Shown here: piece after piece, positions 9,083 through 16,442 of the stretch | How positions within the stretch are numbered: position 1 is the first letter of the stretch | Layout: the number at the start of each line of letters is the position of its first letter | DNA from: a bacterium | Lineage (GTDB): Bacteria > JAHJDO01 | Reading direction: 5' to 3' | NCBI GenBank assembly: GCA_030652805.1 | Contig: JAUSPT010000069.1 | Coordinates: forward strand, 1 to 16,644 | DNA: 16,644 nucleotides | The notes under the pieces: generated by a model | The model's input: the letters and a program-made list of their open reading frames with translations, nothing else | What the model was told of the DNA's origin: nothing | Databases searched by the model: none | Position numbers and translations under genes: made by a program

Positions 9083-10270
9083 ATGAGCAAATTGTCTTTA
9101 AGAGATATAGAAGTCAAAGATAAAAAAGTTTTAATGAGGGTGGATTTTAATGTTCCTCTGGATGGTAACTGTAATATAACAGATGACACTCGCATCAAAG
9201 CAGCTTTACCGAGTATTAAGTATTTAATAGAAAAGAGAGCAAAGTTAATACTTGTTTCTCATTTAGGCCGTCCAAAGGGGAACATAATTGAGAAAATGAG
9301 ATTAACTCCCGTAGGTATAAGGCTGGGGGAATTATTAGGGATAAAAGTTACCAAGCTGAATGATTGTGTTGGTTCTGAAGTTGAAAAAGAAGTAGACAAG
9401 TTGAAAATCGGCGAAGTATTACTTCTTGAAAATACGCGCTTTCATAAAGAAGAAGAAAAGAATGATGCAAACTTCTCTCAGTCTATGGCAAAGCTGGCAG
9501 ATATTTATGTTAACGATGCTTTTGGAACTGCTCATCGCGCACACGCCTCAACAGTCGGAGTGGCAATGTTTGTCAACAAGGCTGCATGCGGCTTTCTGAT
9601 GGAAAAGGAAATAAAAGCTTTAAGCAAGTTAACAGAGAATCCTGAGAGGCCTTTTACTCTCATTATGGGTGGGGCTAAACTTGCTGACAAAATACCGGTT
9701 ATGGAAAGACTTATTGACAAAATAGATACTTTGCTGCTCGGAGGCGGGGTAGCATACACCTTTTGCAAGGCAAAAAACTGGACAGTTGGAAACTCTCTTG
9801 TAGATGAAAGCAAAATAGACGTTGCAAAAGAAATAATAACAAAAATGCGTAAAGCACGTGCGGAATTACATACCCCTTTAGACCATGTAATAGTTCAGGA
9901 AATCTCTGAAGATGCACAAACAATAATAACTGAAAGAGGAGCAGTTCCCGCAGGCTGGATAGGGGTTGATATAGGACCTCAGGCAATCGAAGAGTACAAA
10001 ACTGAAATTGGGCTTTCAAAAACTGTTTTTTGGAATGGGCCGGTGGGCGTTTTTGAGATAGATAAATTTGCAAAGGGCACTATTGCTATTGCCAAAGAGC
10101 TTGCTAAAGTAGACGCATATACTGTCGTTGGAGGCGGAGATTCCATAGCAGCTGTAAATAAGGCAGGTGTGGCAGATAAGATCAGCCATATATCTACCGG
10201 CGGAGGCGCATCTCTTGAATATCTTGCAGGCATTGAGCTCCCGGGCATTGCTGCATTAACGGATAAATAA
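9083..10270 (+). CDS. pgk: Phosphoglycerate kinase
   Basis: Phosphoglycerate kinase transfers phosphate from 1,3-bisphosphoglycerate to ADP, the step after gap. The 395-residue monomer has RVDFNVP (19-25), DDTRIKAALP, SHLGRPKG (from 59), the LLENTRF segment, the hinge and nucleotide site with MGGAKLADKI, and the C-terminal VVGGGDS and STGGGASLEYL phosphate loops. AAGG near 9068 gives a ribosome site ahead of ATG 9083. In many bacteria tpiA follows; here secG follows after 4 nt and there is no triose-phosphate isomerase. Confidence 0.98.
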   Translation: MSKLSLRDIEVKDKKVLMRVDFNVPLDGNCNITDDTRIKAALPSIKYLIEKRAKLILVSHLGRPKGNIIEKMRLTPVGIRLGELLGIKVTKLNDCVGSEVEKEVDKLKIGEVLLLENTRFHKEEEKNDANFSQSMAKLADIYVNDAFGTAHRAHASTVGVAMFVNKAACGFLMEKEIKALSKLTENPERPFTLIMGGAKLADKIPVMERLIDKIDTLLLGGGVAYTFCKAKNWTVGNSLVDESKIDVAKEIITKMRKARAELHTPLDHVIVQEISEDAQTIITERGAVPAGWIGVDIGPQAIEEYKTEIGLSKTVFWNGPVGVFEIDKFAKGTIAIAKELAKVDAYTVVGGGDSIAAVNKAGVADKISHISTGGGASLEYLAGIELPGIAALTDK

Positions 10271-10274
10271 TTTT

Positions 10275-10598
10275 ATGTTTACGTTTATAAGTGTAATCCA
10301 TATTATAGCCTGTGTAAGTCTGATTTTAATTGTTCTCCTTCAGGTGGGAAAAGGAGCAGATATTGCCAGTATGTTTGGCGGAGCAGGTACTCAATCTCTA
10401 TTTGGAACAAGTTCTGAGACATTTATGACAAAGCTCACCACAGCAATGGCTATAATCTTTGTTCTCACGTCCATCTCCTTGAGCTTTATGTGGATTTCTC
10501 ATTACAGCGGTACTTCCATAGTGAAAAAGGAAGGTATAAAGCAGGTAGAAGCTGAAGCTGTAAAAGAAGAAGCCGTTGATAAAGAAACAGAGAAGTAA
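10275..10598 (+). CDS. secG: Preprotein translocase subunit SecG
   Basis: SecG is the small subunit of the SecYEG channel and helps SecA-driven export across the inner membrane. The 107 residues contain two hydrophobic helices (about 3-22 and 52-74) flanking the conserved loop with LLQVGKGAD, FGGAGTQSLFG and a short polar stretch. This is followed by a charged Glu/Lys-rich tail. It starts 4 nt after pgk without a clear Shine-Dalgarno, so coupling to pgk translation is probable. Position next to pgk is typical, usually with tpiA between. A terminator candidate begins 31 nt after its stop, inside the next gene. Confidence 0.93.
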   Translation: MFTFISVIHIIACVSLILIVLLQVGKGADIASMFGGAGTQSLFGTSSETFMTKLTTAMAIIFVLTSISLSFMWISHYSGTSIVKKEGIKQVEAEAVKEEAVDKETEK

Positions 10599-10615
10599 GT
10601 TATAGAGATTATACT

Positions 10616-12205
10616 ATGAAGAATATATTACCGCTTCTTGCGGTATTTTTTTTATTTATAAATACACACTCAATCTCTGGCGAACCTGCATATGGCGATG
10701 CAATAATTGCAGGCTCAATAGGGGATGCTTCAACGCTTATCCCAATACTGGCTTCAGACGGTGCTTCTCAGGATATTGTAGGGCTGGTATTTAATGGACT
10801 TCTTAAGTACGATAAGAACATAAAACTGGTTGGAGATCTGGCAGAATCATGGGAAGTCTCTTCTGATAAACTCACTATTACATTTCATTTGCGGAAAAAC
10901 GTTAAATGGCACGATGGTTTTCCATTTACAGCTTCTGATGTGATGTTTACATATAAAAAGCTTACAGATCCAGATGTTCCTACTCCATATAGCGGCGACT
11001 TTGAACGAATAAAAAAAGCAGAAGTTGTTGCCCCTTATACATTCAAGGTAACCTACAAAGAGCCATTCTCTCCAGCCCTTGCCAGCTGGGGAATGTGGAT
11101 TATGCCTGAGCATCTTCTAAAAGATAAGAATTTAATCAAGTGTAGTTTTGCGCGGCATCCAATAGGAACAGGACCATATAAGTTTAAAGAATGGAAAACC
11201 GGACAAAGAATTGTTCTTAAGGCAAACAACGACTACTTTGAAGGCAGACCATATATAGATAAGTATGTTTACCAGATAATTCCAGACGATGCGACAATGT
11301 TTCTTGAACTTAGCGCTGGGAATGTTGATTGGATGGGACTTAATCCTGTTCAATATACTTATCAGACTAATAAGACATGGTTTAAAACTGGTTTCAGCAA
11401 ATATAAATATCCAAGCTTTGGTTATACCTATCTGGGTTACAACCTTAAAAACCCGTTATTTAAAAATAAACTTGTTAGACAGGCTTTAACATATGCAATT
11501 AATAAGACTGAGATTATCAAAGGAGTTTTATTAGGCTTAGGAGAGATCTCAACGGGTCCTTTTCCTCCTGAATCCTGGGCATACAACAAACATGTGAGAA
11601 GATACCCGTATAATCCGCTAAAGGCAAAAGAAATACTGAAACTGTGCGGGTGGGAGGACCATGACGGAGATGGCTGGATTGATAAAGATGGAAAAAAGTT
11701 CGAATTTGAGATTATAACAAATCAGGGGAATGCACAGAGAAAGAAATGCGCAGAAATTATACAGCAGAATCTCAGACTTGTTGGTATTAAGGTAGATATA
11801 AGAATAATTGAATGGGCCTCTTTTCTAAATGAATTCATTTATAAAAAAAGGTTTGATACTATTTTACTTGCATGGGGTCTGGGCAGAGATCCTGATAGTT
11901 TTGATATCTGGCATTCATCTAAAACAAAAGAGAAAGAATTTAACTTTATTTCCTATAATAATCCAGAGGTAGATAAGCTCCTGGACGATGGAAGAAAGGA
12001 ATTTGAAATAGAGAAAAGGAGACAGATTTATCATAGGATCCACGAGGTTTTAGCTGAAGACCAGGCATATACATTTTTATATGTGCCTGATTCGCTTCCG
12101 GTTGTTCATACACGCTTTAAAGGTATAGAAGTCTCTCCGATCGGAATAGGCTACGATTTTATAAAATGGTATGTTCCGAAGCATCTGCAGAAATATACGC
12201 AATAG
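10616..12205 (+). CDS. Peptide-type ABC transporter substrate-binding protein (SBP family 5)
   Basis: This periplasmic extracytoplasmic solute receptor belongs to the DppA/OppA family. In 529 residues, a signal peptide (about 1-22, hydrophobic core LLAVFFLF) is followed by the typical opening with DASTLIPIL and VFNGLLKYD. Next come LAESWEVS, FHLRKNVKWHDG, the family signature region, PIGTGPYKF, VRQALTYAINK, and a late DPDSFDIWHSS. Residues 348-359 form an EF-hand-like D-x-D-x-DG loop common in these proteins. No lipobox cysteine is seen, so it is probably soluble. No permease or ATPase genes lie beside it, so the ligand is unknown. The start at 10616 follows a weak AGAGA and is the only one that keeps the signal peptide. 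Confidence 0.92.
   Translation: MKNILPLLAVFFLFINTHSISGEPAYGDAIIAGSIGDASTLIPILASDGASQDIVGLVFNGLLKYDKNIKLVGDLAESWEVSSDKLTITFHLRKNVKWHDGFPFTASDVMFTYKKLTDPDVPTPYSGDFERIKKAEVVAPYTFKVTYKEPFSPALASWGMWIMPEHLLKDKNLIKCSFARHPIGTGPYKFKEWKTGQRIVLKANNDYFEGRPYIDKYVYQIIPDDATMFLELSAGNVDWMGLNPVQYTYQTNKTWFKTGFSKYKYPSFGYTYLGYNLKNPLFKNKLVRQALTYAINKTEIIKGVLLGLGEISTGPFPPESWAYNKHVRRYPYNPLKAKEILKLCGWEDHDGDGWIDKDGKKFEFEIITNQGNAQRKKCAEIIQQNLRLVGIKVDIRIIEWASFLNEFIYKKRFDTILLAWGLGRDPDSFDIWHSSKTKEKEFNFISYNNPEVDKLLDDGRKEFEIEKRRQIYHRIHEVLAEDQAYTFLYVPDSLPVVHTRFKGIEVSPIGIGYDFIKWYVPKHLQKYTQ
10629..10653 (+). terminator. Intrinsic terminator inside the start of the next gene
   Basis: The stem TACCGC/GCGGTA (10629-10634 and 10640-10645) encloses the loop TTCTT and is followed at once by eight T (10646-10653). 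It fits a factor-independent terminator for gap-pgk-secG but lies in codons 5-13 of the downstream binding-protein gene. There it encodes part of the hydrophobic signal-peptide core. Ribosomes translating that gene would cover the stem, so it could act as an attenuator. Confidence 0.65.
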
Positions 12206-12213
12206 GACAAATT

Positions 12214-13008
12214 CTATTTTTTTATATGCTCCTGCCACTTCTCATCAAGACGTTCTAGATTTTCAAAGTCAAATTGATAACTGCTTCTAAGCGCATCTTC
12301 AAAACTCTTTCCATCACGCAAAGCTCTGCAGAGATTAGTAAATCTATACTGGCCTTTGCTCCTCAAAAAATCTACAAGAGAATAGGATATGCTATAGAAA
12401 AGTAAGACTTTTTCTTCATCTTCGGGATAACCAGTTTTATCAAGCACTTCATAAATGGAAAGACAGGCGTCTTTTTTTAATTCTTCCTTTATTGCACTTA
12501 TATATCCTGACTTGCTTGTTAGCTCCATACTCACAGCCAGTCCTTCATTGAACCACAGAGGAATATTCTTCTCTATAAAATCGGCTAAAATAAGATGTGT
12601 CATTTCATGTGGCAGAAGAGAAATTAAAAAATTTTCTGACTCTTTATAGCTTACTATCTCTCTTTTATCATAATTGGCAAATCCTGCTGACCAGGATGGA
12701 ATGTCGTTGTTTTCTAGATAATTCTTCTTATTTGCATATACGTATATCTTGCATCTTTTATCAAATGTCCAGAATTTCCCAAATCTGGTAAAGCCCACGC
12801 TTCTGTCTAACTGCTTATAATATTCTTCTGCTTTGTACCCAACGCGCTGAGTAAAACTTAAATCCTCTTCATAATATACTGAAAAATGATCGGATTTATA
12901 GATTTTCCAGTCTTCAGCTAGTATATTACACCCTAAAAAAAGAAAAAGTATAAGTGCAAAAAATAATGTCAAATGCCAAAGCTTCTTTGTGCCTATACCG
13001 TTTGTCAT
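12214..13008 (-). CDS. Putative gluzincin metallopeptidase lipoprotein (peptidase MA-like)
   Basis: This 264-residue exported protein has a hydrophobic signal (about 10-26) ending in FLFLGC, so Cys27 may be lipidated although the lipobox is not canonical. The core shows a zinc motif HEMTH (134-138) and a downstream WFNEGLA whose Glu155 would be the third ligand, the gluzincin arrangement of peptidase MA-like domains. The preceding VYANKKNY and SAGFANYD segments also suit that family. Substrate is unknown; protease activity is inferred from residues alone. Its ATG directly abuts the thiE stop, so the two are co-transcribed. It converges with the binding-protein gene, with 8 nt between and no clear terminator hairpin. 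Confidence 0.82.
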   Translation of the reverse strand: MTNGIGTKKLWHLTLFFALILFLFLGCNILAEDWKIYKSDHFSVYYEEDLSFTQRVGYKAEEYYKQLDRSVGFTRFGKFWTFDKRCKIYVYANKKNYLENNDIPSWSAGFANYDKREIVSYKESENFLISLLPHEMTHLILADFIEKNIPLWFNEGLAVSMELTSKSGYISAIKEELKKDACLSIYEVLDKTGYPEDEEKVLLFYSISYSLVDFLRSKGQYRFTNLCRALRDGKSFEDALRSSYQFDFENLERLDEKWQEHIKK

Positions 13009-13650
13009 TTATTGTTCCAGATACTTTTGAATATTCTTTATCTTTTGCTGAATATTGCGAGCTTCTGTGATCTCAGTAACTAAACTCACGCAGCGAGCAC
13101 CAGCTTTTATTACTTTAGCTATGTTATGCTCTTTAATTCCTCCTATTGCAACAAAAGGAAGATGGATGTTCTTAGATACATATCTTATATACTCAAGTCC
13201 TACTGCTTGAGCTGTGATTTTTTTAGTTTGTGTATTATAAATTGGCCCAACTCCTATATAATCTGCTCCTGTTCTCAGCGCTTCTTTGGCTTGCTTTGGG
13301 TTATGTGTGGAAAGACCGATAAACTGATTTGAATTAAGCAACTTACGGACCTCTTTGAGAGGAAGATCATCCTGCCCAATATGGATACCATCTGCCTCAC
13401 AAAGAATAGCAAGCTCAACATCATCATTAATGATAAATAGAGCATTGTATTTTTGAGTAATCTTCCTCAACCAGCAACATTCTTCATATTTAATTTTCTT
13501 TGTGCGAAATTTTTCTCTGTATTGAATAATTCTAATCCCGGCTTTAAGCATCTCGCTAACCACATATTCGTTTCCTCTTCCACAACTTGTTTCAAAACAA
13601 GTGATGCCATAAATTTGACCGGAGAATATATTTTTTAGATTAGGTTTCAT
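13009..13650 (-). CDS. thiE: Thiamine-phosphate synthase
   Basis: ThiE joins HMP-pyrophosphate and thiazole phosphate to form thiamine monophosphate. The 213-residue TIM barrel shows IIQYREK (41-47), INDD (74-77), ADGIHIGQDDLP, GLSTHN, the DYIGVGPIYNTQTK phosphate loop, and VAIGGI, all family motifs. No other thi genes or TPP riboswitch are in the window. The ATG has no evident Shine-Dalgarno; a TATAAT sits only 3 nt upstream and is probably not its promoter. TenI-like relatives share the fold, but the diphosphate-binding residues point to ThiE. Confidence 0.94.
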   Translation of the reverse strand: MKPNLKNIFSGQIYGITCFETSCGRGNEYVVSEMLKAGIRIIQYREKFRTKKIKYEECCWLRKITQKYNALFIINDDVELAILCEADGIHIGQDDLPLKEVRKLLNSNQFIGLSTHNPKQAKEALRTGADYIGVGPIYNTQTKKITAQAVGLEYIRYVSKNIHLPFVAIGGIKEHNIAKVIKAGARCVSLVTEITEARNIQQKIKNIQKYLEQ

Positions 13651-13759
13651 CTGATTATATTAAATCATAAGTAATATGCATATCAAGCATTTTATCTGGT
13701 GTTTTTAAATTACATTTGATAAAATTGCTTGTGTTGTGTAATTGATTAGGGAGATTAAA
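13651..13759. other. Divergent intergenic region thiE / HcyBio gene
   Basis: About 110 nt of AT-rich sequence must contain promoters for both directions. For the + strand, TAAAAT at 13720-13725 could be a -10, but its -35 is poor. The AGGGAG at 13748-13753 is a good ribosome site for GTG 13760 (6-nt spacing). The region is too short for a typical SAM or TPP riboswitch, and I see no paired structure of either. Confidence 0.5.
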
Positions 13760-14917
13760 GTGAAGACCTATGAAGAAATAAATGAAAGGATAAGAAAAGG
13801 CGAAGCAGTAGTTGTAACTGCTGAGGAGATTATTGATATAGTTGAAGAAAAAGGCATAAAAAAAGCTGCAAAAGAAGTAGATGTTGTAACAACAGGCACA
13901 TTTGCTCCAATGTGTTCCTCAGGTGCTTTTATTAATTTTAAAAATTCAAAACCAAAGATAAAAGCTCAGAAAGTATGGTTAAATGGCATTAATACATATG
14001 CTGGGCTTGCCGCTGCTGATATTTATCTTGGAGTAACAGAACTTCCTGATGAAGATTTATTAAATAAAGTATTTCCGGGCAACTTCAAATATGGAGGAGG
14101 ACATGTAATAGAGGATTTAGTTGCCGGCAAGCATATAAAACTCAAAGCAATATCTTATGGAACGGATTGTTATCCAAAGAAAGAGATTGAAACCGTAATA
14201 GACATAAAAAGTGTAAACCAGGCTATTTTAACAAACCCAAGAAATGCATATCAAAATTACAATGTTGCAATAAATAAATATTCTGACAGAAACATATACA
14301 CCTATATGGGAATTCTAAAGCCGAACATTGGCAATGCGAATTACTGCAGCGCCGGACAATTAAGCCCTTTACTAAACGACCCTTTTTATAAGACTATTGG
14401 CATAGGTACAAGAATATTTCTTGGAGGAGGAGAGGGATATGTTTATTGGGAGGGAACCCAGCATAATCCGTATGTTAAAAGAGGTCCTAATGGTGTGGTA
14501 AGAGCTCCAGCAGGAACTATTGCTGTAGTTGGAGATTTAAAAGGGATGTCTCCGGAATGGCTGAAAGGCACAAGTATTACAGGGTATGGGGTAACTTTAA
14601 CCATTGGCATAGGCATTCCAATCCCTATTTTAAGCGAGGATATAGTTAAATATACAGCTGTAAAGGATGAGGATATTTATACTCAAATCGTGGATTATAG
14701 TAAGGACTATCCTAATGGAGTCAACAAAAGCTATGGCGAGGTTAATTATAAGCAGTTAAGAGATGGATATATAGAGATAGAAGGAAAACAAGTTCCTACA
14801 GGTGCATTGTCAAGCTATAAGAAGGCAAGAGAAATAGCAGAAATTCTTAAACGTAGGATTAAAAAGGGGAGATTTGAACTGACAAAGCCGGTTAAATCTC
14901 TTTCTTCGGGAGAATAA
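13760..14917 (+). CDS. HcyBio (DUF39) protein, L-aspartate semialdehyde sulfurtransferase catalytic subunit
   Basis: Family members, known from methanogens (MA1821 type), act with an iron-sulfur partner to turn L-aspartate semialdehyde and sulfide into homocysteine without O-acetylhomoserine. Visible are TAEE near the start, FAPMCSSGA with Cys52, NGINTYAGLAAADIYLG, a GGGHVIEDLVAG loop, SYGTDCYP with Cys137, YCSAGQLSPL, and GTRIFLGGGEGYV. The two cysteines at about 52 and 137 fit the conserved pair of the family. The C-terminal CBS domains of MA1821 are absent. I chose GTG 13760 over TTG 13742 because AGGGAG precedes it at 6 nt; this gives 385 residues. The ferredoxin subunit follows after 2 nt. 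Confidence 0.91.
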   Translation: MKTYEEINERIRKGEAVVVTAEEIIDIVEEKGIKKAAKEVDVVTTGTFAPMCSSGAFINFKNSKPKIKAQKVWLNGINTYAGLAAADIYLGVTELPDEDLLNKVFPGNFKYGGGHVIEDLVAGKHIKLKAISYGTDCYPKKEIETVIDIKSVNQAILTNPRNAYQNYNVAINKYSDRNIYTYMGILKPNIGNANYCSAGQLSPLLNDPFYKTIGIGTRIFLGGGEGYVYWEGTQHNPYVKRGPNGVVRAPAGTIAVVGDLKGMSPEWLKGTSITGYGVTLTIGIGIPIPILSEDIVKYTAVKDEDIYTQIVDYSKDYPNGVNKSYGEVNYKQLRDGYIEIEGKQVPTGALSSYKKAREIAEILKRRIKKGRFELTKPVKSLSSGE

Positions 14918-14919
14918 GG

Positions 14920-15327
14920 ATGATTAAGAAAAGGGTTGTTTTAACTTTCCCACACGAAATAGTCAGCCAGCCGGTCGTATATCATCTTGTCAAGGATTAC
15001 AATTTGATGATAAACATACTCAGAGCCAGAGTTACTCCACAGGAGCAGGGGAGATTAGTAGTAGAAATAAGCGGCAGGAAAAAAGAGCTGGAAACCGGCA
15101 TGAATTATCTGGCTGAGTTAAATATAGATATTCAGCCGCTTGCACAGGACATTAAATGGCACGAAAGCAAATGTGTCCACTGCACTGCTTGCATACCGCA
15201 TTGTCCTACAAATGCTATATTCTTAAACAGAGATACAATGAAAGTATCATTTGATAAGCAAAAGTGTATAGCGTGTGAACTTTGTATTCCTGCCTGCCCA
15301 TATCAAGCAATTGAAATCGTAATTTAA
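14920..15327 (+). CDS. NIL-domain ferredoxin, sulfurtransferase iron-sulfur subunit
   Basis: This 135-residue protein joins a NIL domain (about 3-75) to a bacterial 2x[4Fe-4S] ferredoxin. The clusters are C-x2-C-x2-C-x3-C-P twice: Cys85/88/91/95 and Cys116/119/122/126. This is the architecture of MA1822, the electron- or sulfur-handling partner of the HcyBio protein in homocysteine synthesis. The gene begins 2 nt after its partner, with GGGAG and AAGG just upstream of the ATG. The adjacent pairing makes the function more secure than either gene alone. No oxygen-tolerant homocysteine route is visible in the window. Confidence 0.9.
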   Translation: MIKKRVVLTFPHEIVSQPVVYHLVKDYNLMINILRARVTPQEQGRLVVEISGRKKELETGMNYLAELNIDIQPLAQDIKWHESKCVHCTACIPHCPTNAIFLNRDTMKVSFDKQKCIACELCIPACPYQAIEIVI

Positions 15328-15336
15328 TTTAGCTAA

Positions 15337-15540
15337 GGTCTTGCACATTCAATATATTACTTTGCAATTCGTGCAACTGGTATCGCTTTGGCTTCAAGCA
15401 TACTCCTGATATCGCCTCTTTTAACAGCAATTTTTTCCTACTTTATTTTTGGCGAGATTCTTACAACAGGGCAGTTAATATCAGGTTCTGTACTCTTGAT
15501 TGGCGGGTATATTGTTTCCAAGAGTAAAGGAATTAAATAA
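15337..15540 (+). pseudogene. C-terminal remnant of an EamA/DMT-family permease
   Basis: In frame from 15337 to the stop at 15538-15540, 67 codons read as the last segments of an EamA drug/metabolite transporter. Recognisable are GLAHSIYYFAI, ASSILLISPLLTAIFSYFI with FGE, then TTGQLISGSVLLIGGYIVS. A full protein has about 290-300 residues and ten helices, so roughly three quarters are missing. Two in-frame stops (15325-15327 and 15334-15336) close it upstream, and no ATG, GTG or TTG start exists before codon 18. It begins only 9 nt after the ferredoxin stop, which suggests a deletion joint. The reading frame itself is intact, so the loss may be recent. Confidence 0.8.
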
Positions 15541-15556
15541 ATCTTTATTCAATTCC
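15529..15556. terminator. Inverted repeat across converging gene ends
   Basis: Arms GGAATTAAATAAA (15529-15541) and TTTATTCAATTCC (15544-15556) pair over 12 of 13 positions around a 2-nt loop. The one non-pair is A-C in the + transcript and a G-U wobble in the - transcript. It spans the last codons of the permease remnant and of the amidohydrolase. It could be a weak bidirectional terminator, but the stem is AT-rich and neither side has a U tract. Confidence 0.35.
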
Positions 15557-16432
15557 TAACTTTAGAACTCTGTTCACATTCTGCCAGCTTATTTTCTTAA
15601 ATGCCTCTTTTGAAATATTTCCTTCCTTATAAGCGTTTCTCAAAAATTCTGCATGACGATGGTCGTTTGTTGGAGAGCAAATATCTGTTCCAAAGAAAAG
15701 CTTATCCTGAAATTTCTCAATAAATGCATATCCAAATTCTGGGTCACGGGTTAAGGCATTATAACCACTGCCTGCAGATATATCTCCATATAGATTTGGA
15801 TATTCTTTCATAAGTCTGGGAACTGTGCCTCCTGAGGTAACCTTTCCTTCCGGATAGGTATTTCTATTTTCATTCGTTACATCTCCGCTGATCTCTGACC
15901 AGAAGGGTTGAGAATGCCCGATAAATATCAAATCAGGGAAGTCTTTCAAGGACTTTTCCAAACGCGGCAGATGCAGATTATCTATAAGACCGTAGCAATT
16001 CCCTTTTTGAGGAGCGATGTGGAAAAGAAGAGGCATTTGGCTTTTTTGACAGTGTTTAAATAAGTTCTGGACAAGAAGGTCATCAAAATATAGGTTCGCA
16101 CATACTTCTCCGACTCCTTTGCATCCTTTTTCCTTGTAAAAAAGCAGTTGGCGTGAGAGATCAGCGTCAGGACTGTTTTTTTCAGCCCGCGGGTCAATAT
16201 TACAGAAAGGAATGAATCTGTCAGGATATTTTTCGCAAACATCCATGATATCCTCCACTGTTGAAAATTGCTTTCTGCACTCAGGATTTACTCCAGGCAG
16301 GAGAATTCCCTTATCAACCCCTGCCCTGTCCATCATTTCTATCAACTCCTCTGGAGACGCATAATTATCCCCTTTTTCATTTCTTGGAAGAGATTTTTTC
16401 CTCGTAGTATGCAAATGAACGTCAATAAACAT
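15545..16432 (-). CDS. Amidohydrolase-2 family metal-dependent hydrolase
   Basis: This 295-residue TIM-barrel hydrolase or decarboxylase belongs to the amidohydrolase superfamily (Amidohydro_2). The metal ligands are visible: HLH (His6 and His8) at the end of strand 1, LLFHIAP, FIGHSQPFW, and FFGTDIC with Asp250. There is no signal peptide, so it is cytoplasmic. Specificity is not predictable: members include decarboxylases, lactonases and amide hydrolases. The Shine-Dalgarno AGGAG (16440-16444, - strand) overlaps the stop codon of the transposase remnant. The only promoter-like pair on this strand is weak (TTGCAT at 16505-16500, TATGCT at 16482-16477, 17 nt apart), so expression may start inside the transposase tail. 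Confidence 0.9.
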   Translation of the reverse strand: MFIDVHLHTTRKKSLPRNEKGDNYASPEELIEMMDRAGVDKGILLPGVNPECRKQFSTVEDIMDVCEKYPDRFIPFCNIDPRAEKNSPDADLSRQLLFYKEKGCKGVGEVCANLYFDDLLVQNLFKHCQKSQMPLLFHIAPQKGNCYGLIDNLHLPRLEKSLKDFPDLIFIGHSQPFWSEISGDVTNENRNTYPEGKVTSGGTVPRLMKEYPNLYGDISAGSGYNALTRDPEFGYAFIEKFQDKLFFGTDICSPTNDHRHAEFLRNAYKEGNISKEAFKKISWQNVNRVLKLGIE

Positions 16433-16442
16433 AGTCTGTCTC

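Noticed and set aside
9711-10073. Open frame of 120 codons opposite pgk
   Set aside because: It is antisense to highly conserved pgk codons and rich in Leu/Phe/Gln as shadows are; no support for coding.
10576-10606. Possible separate promoter for the binding protein (TTGATA ... TATAGA)
   Set aside because: The 19-nt spacing is poor, and the predicted start would leave almost no leader and no room for a ribosome site.
11657-11692. EF-hand-like loop in the binding protein as evidence for a calcium-binding protein
   Set aside because: Such aspartate-rich loops are common in family 5 binding proteins; the rest of the protein clearly belongs to that family.
13654-13659. TATAAT on the - strand just upstream of thiE
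   Set aside because: It ends 3 nt before the ATG, so transcription would begin inside the coding region, and TTGATA upstream is 21 nt away. Probably chance in AT-rich DNA.
13651-13759. Possible SAM riboswitch for the homocysteine genes or TPP riboswitch for thiE
   Set aside because: The shared intergenic region is only about 110 nt, and I see none of the expected conserved helices.
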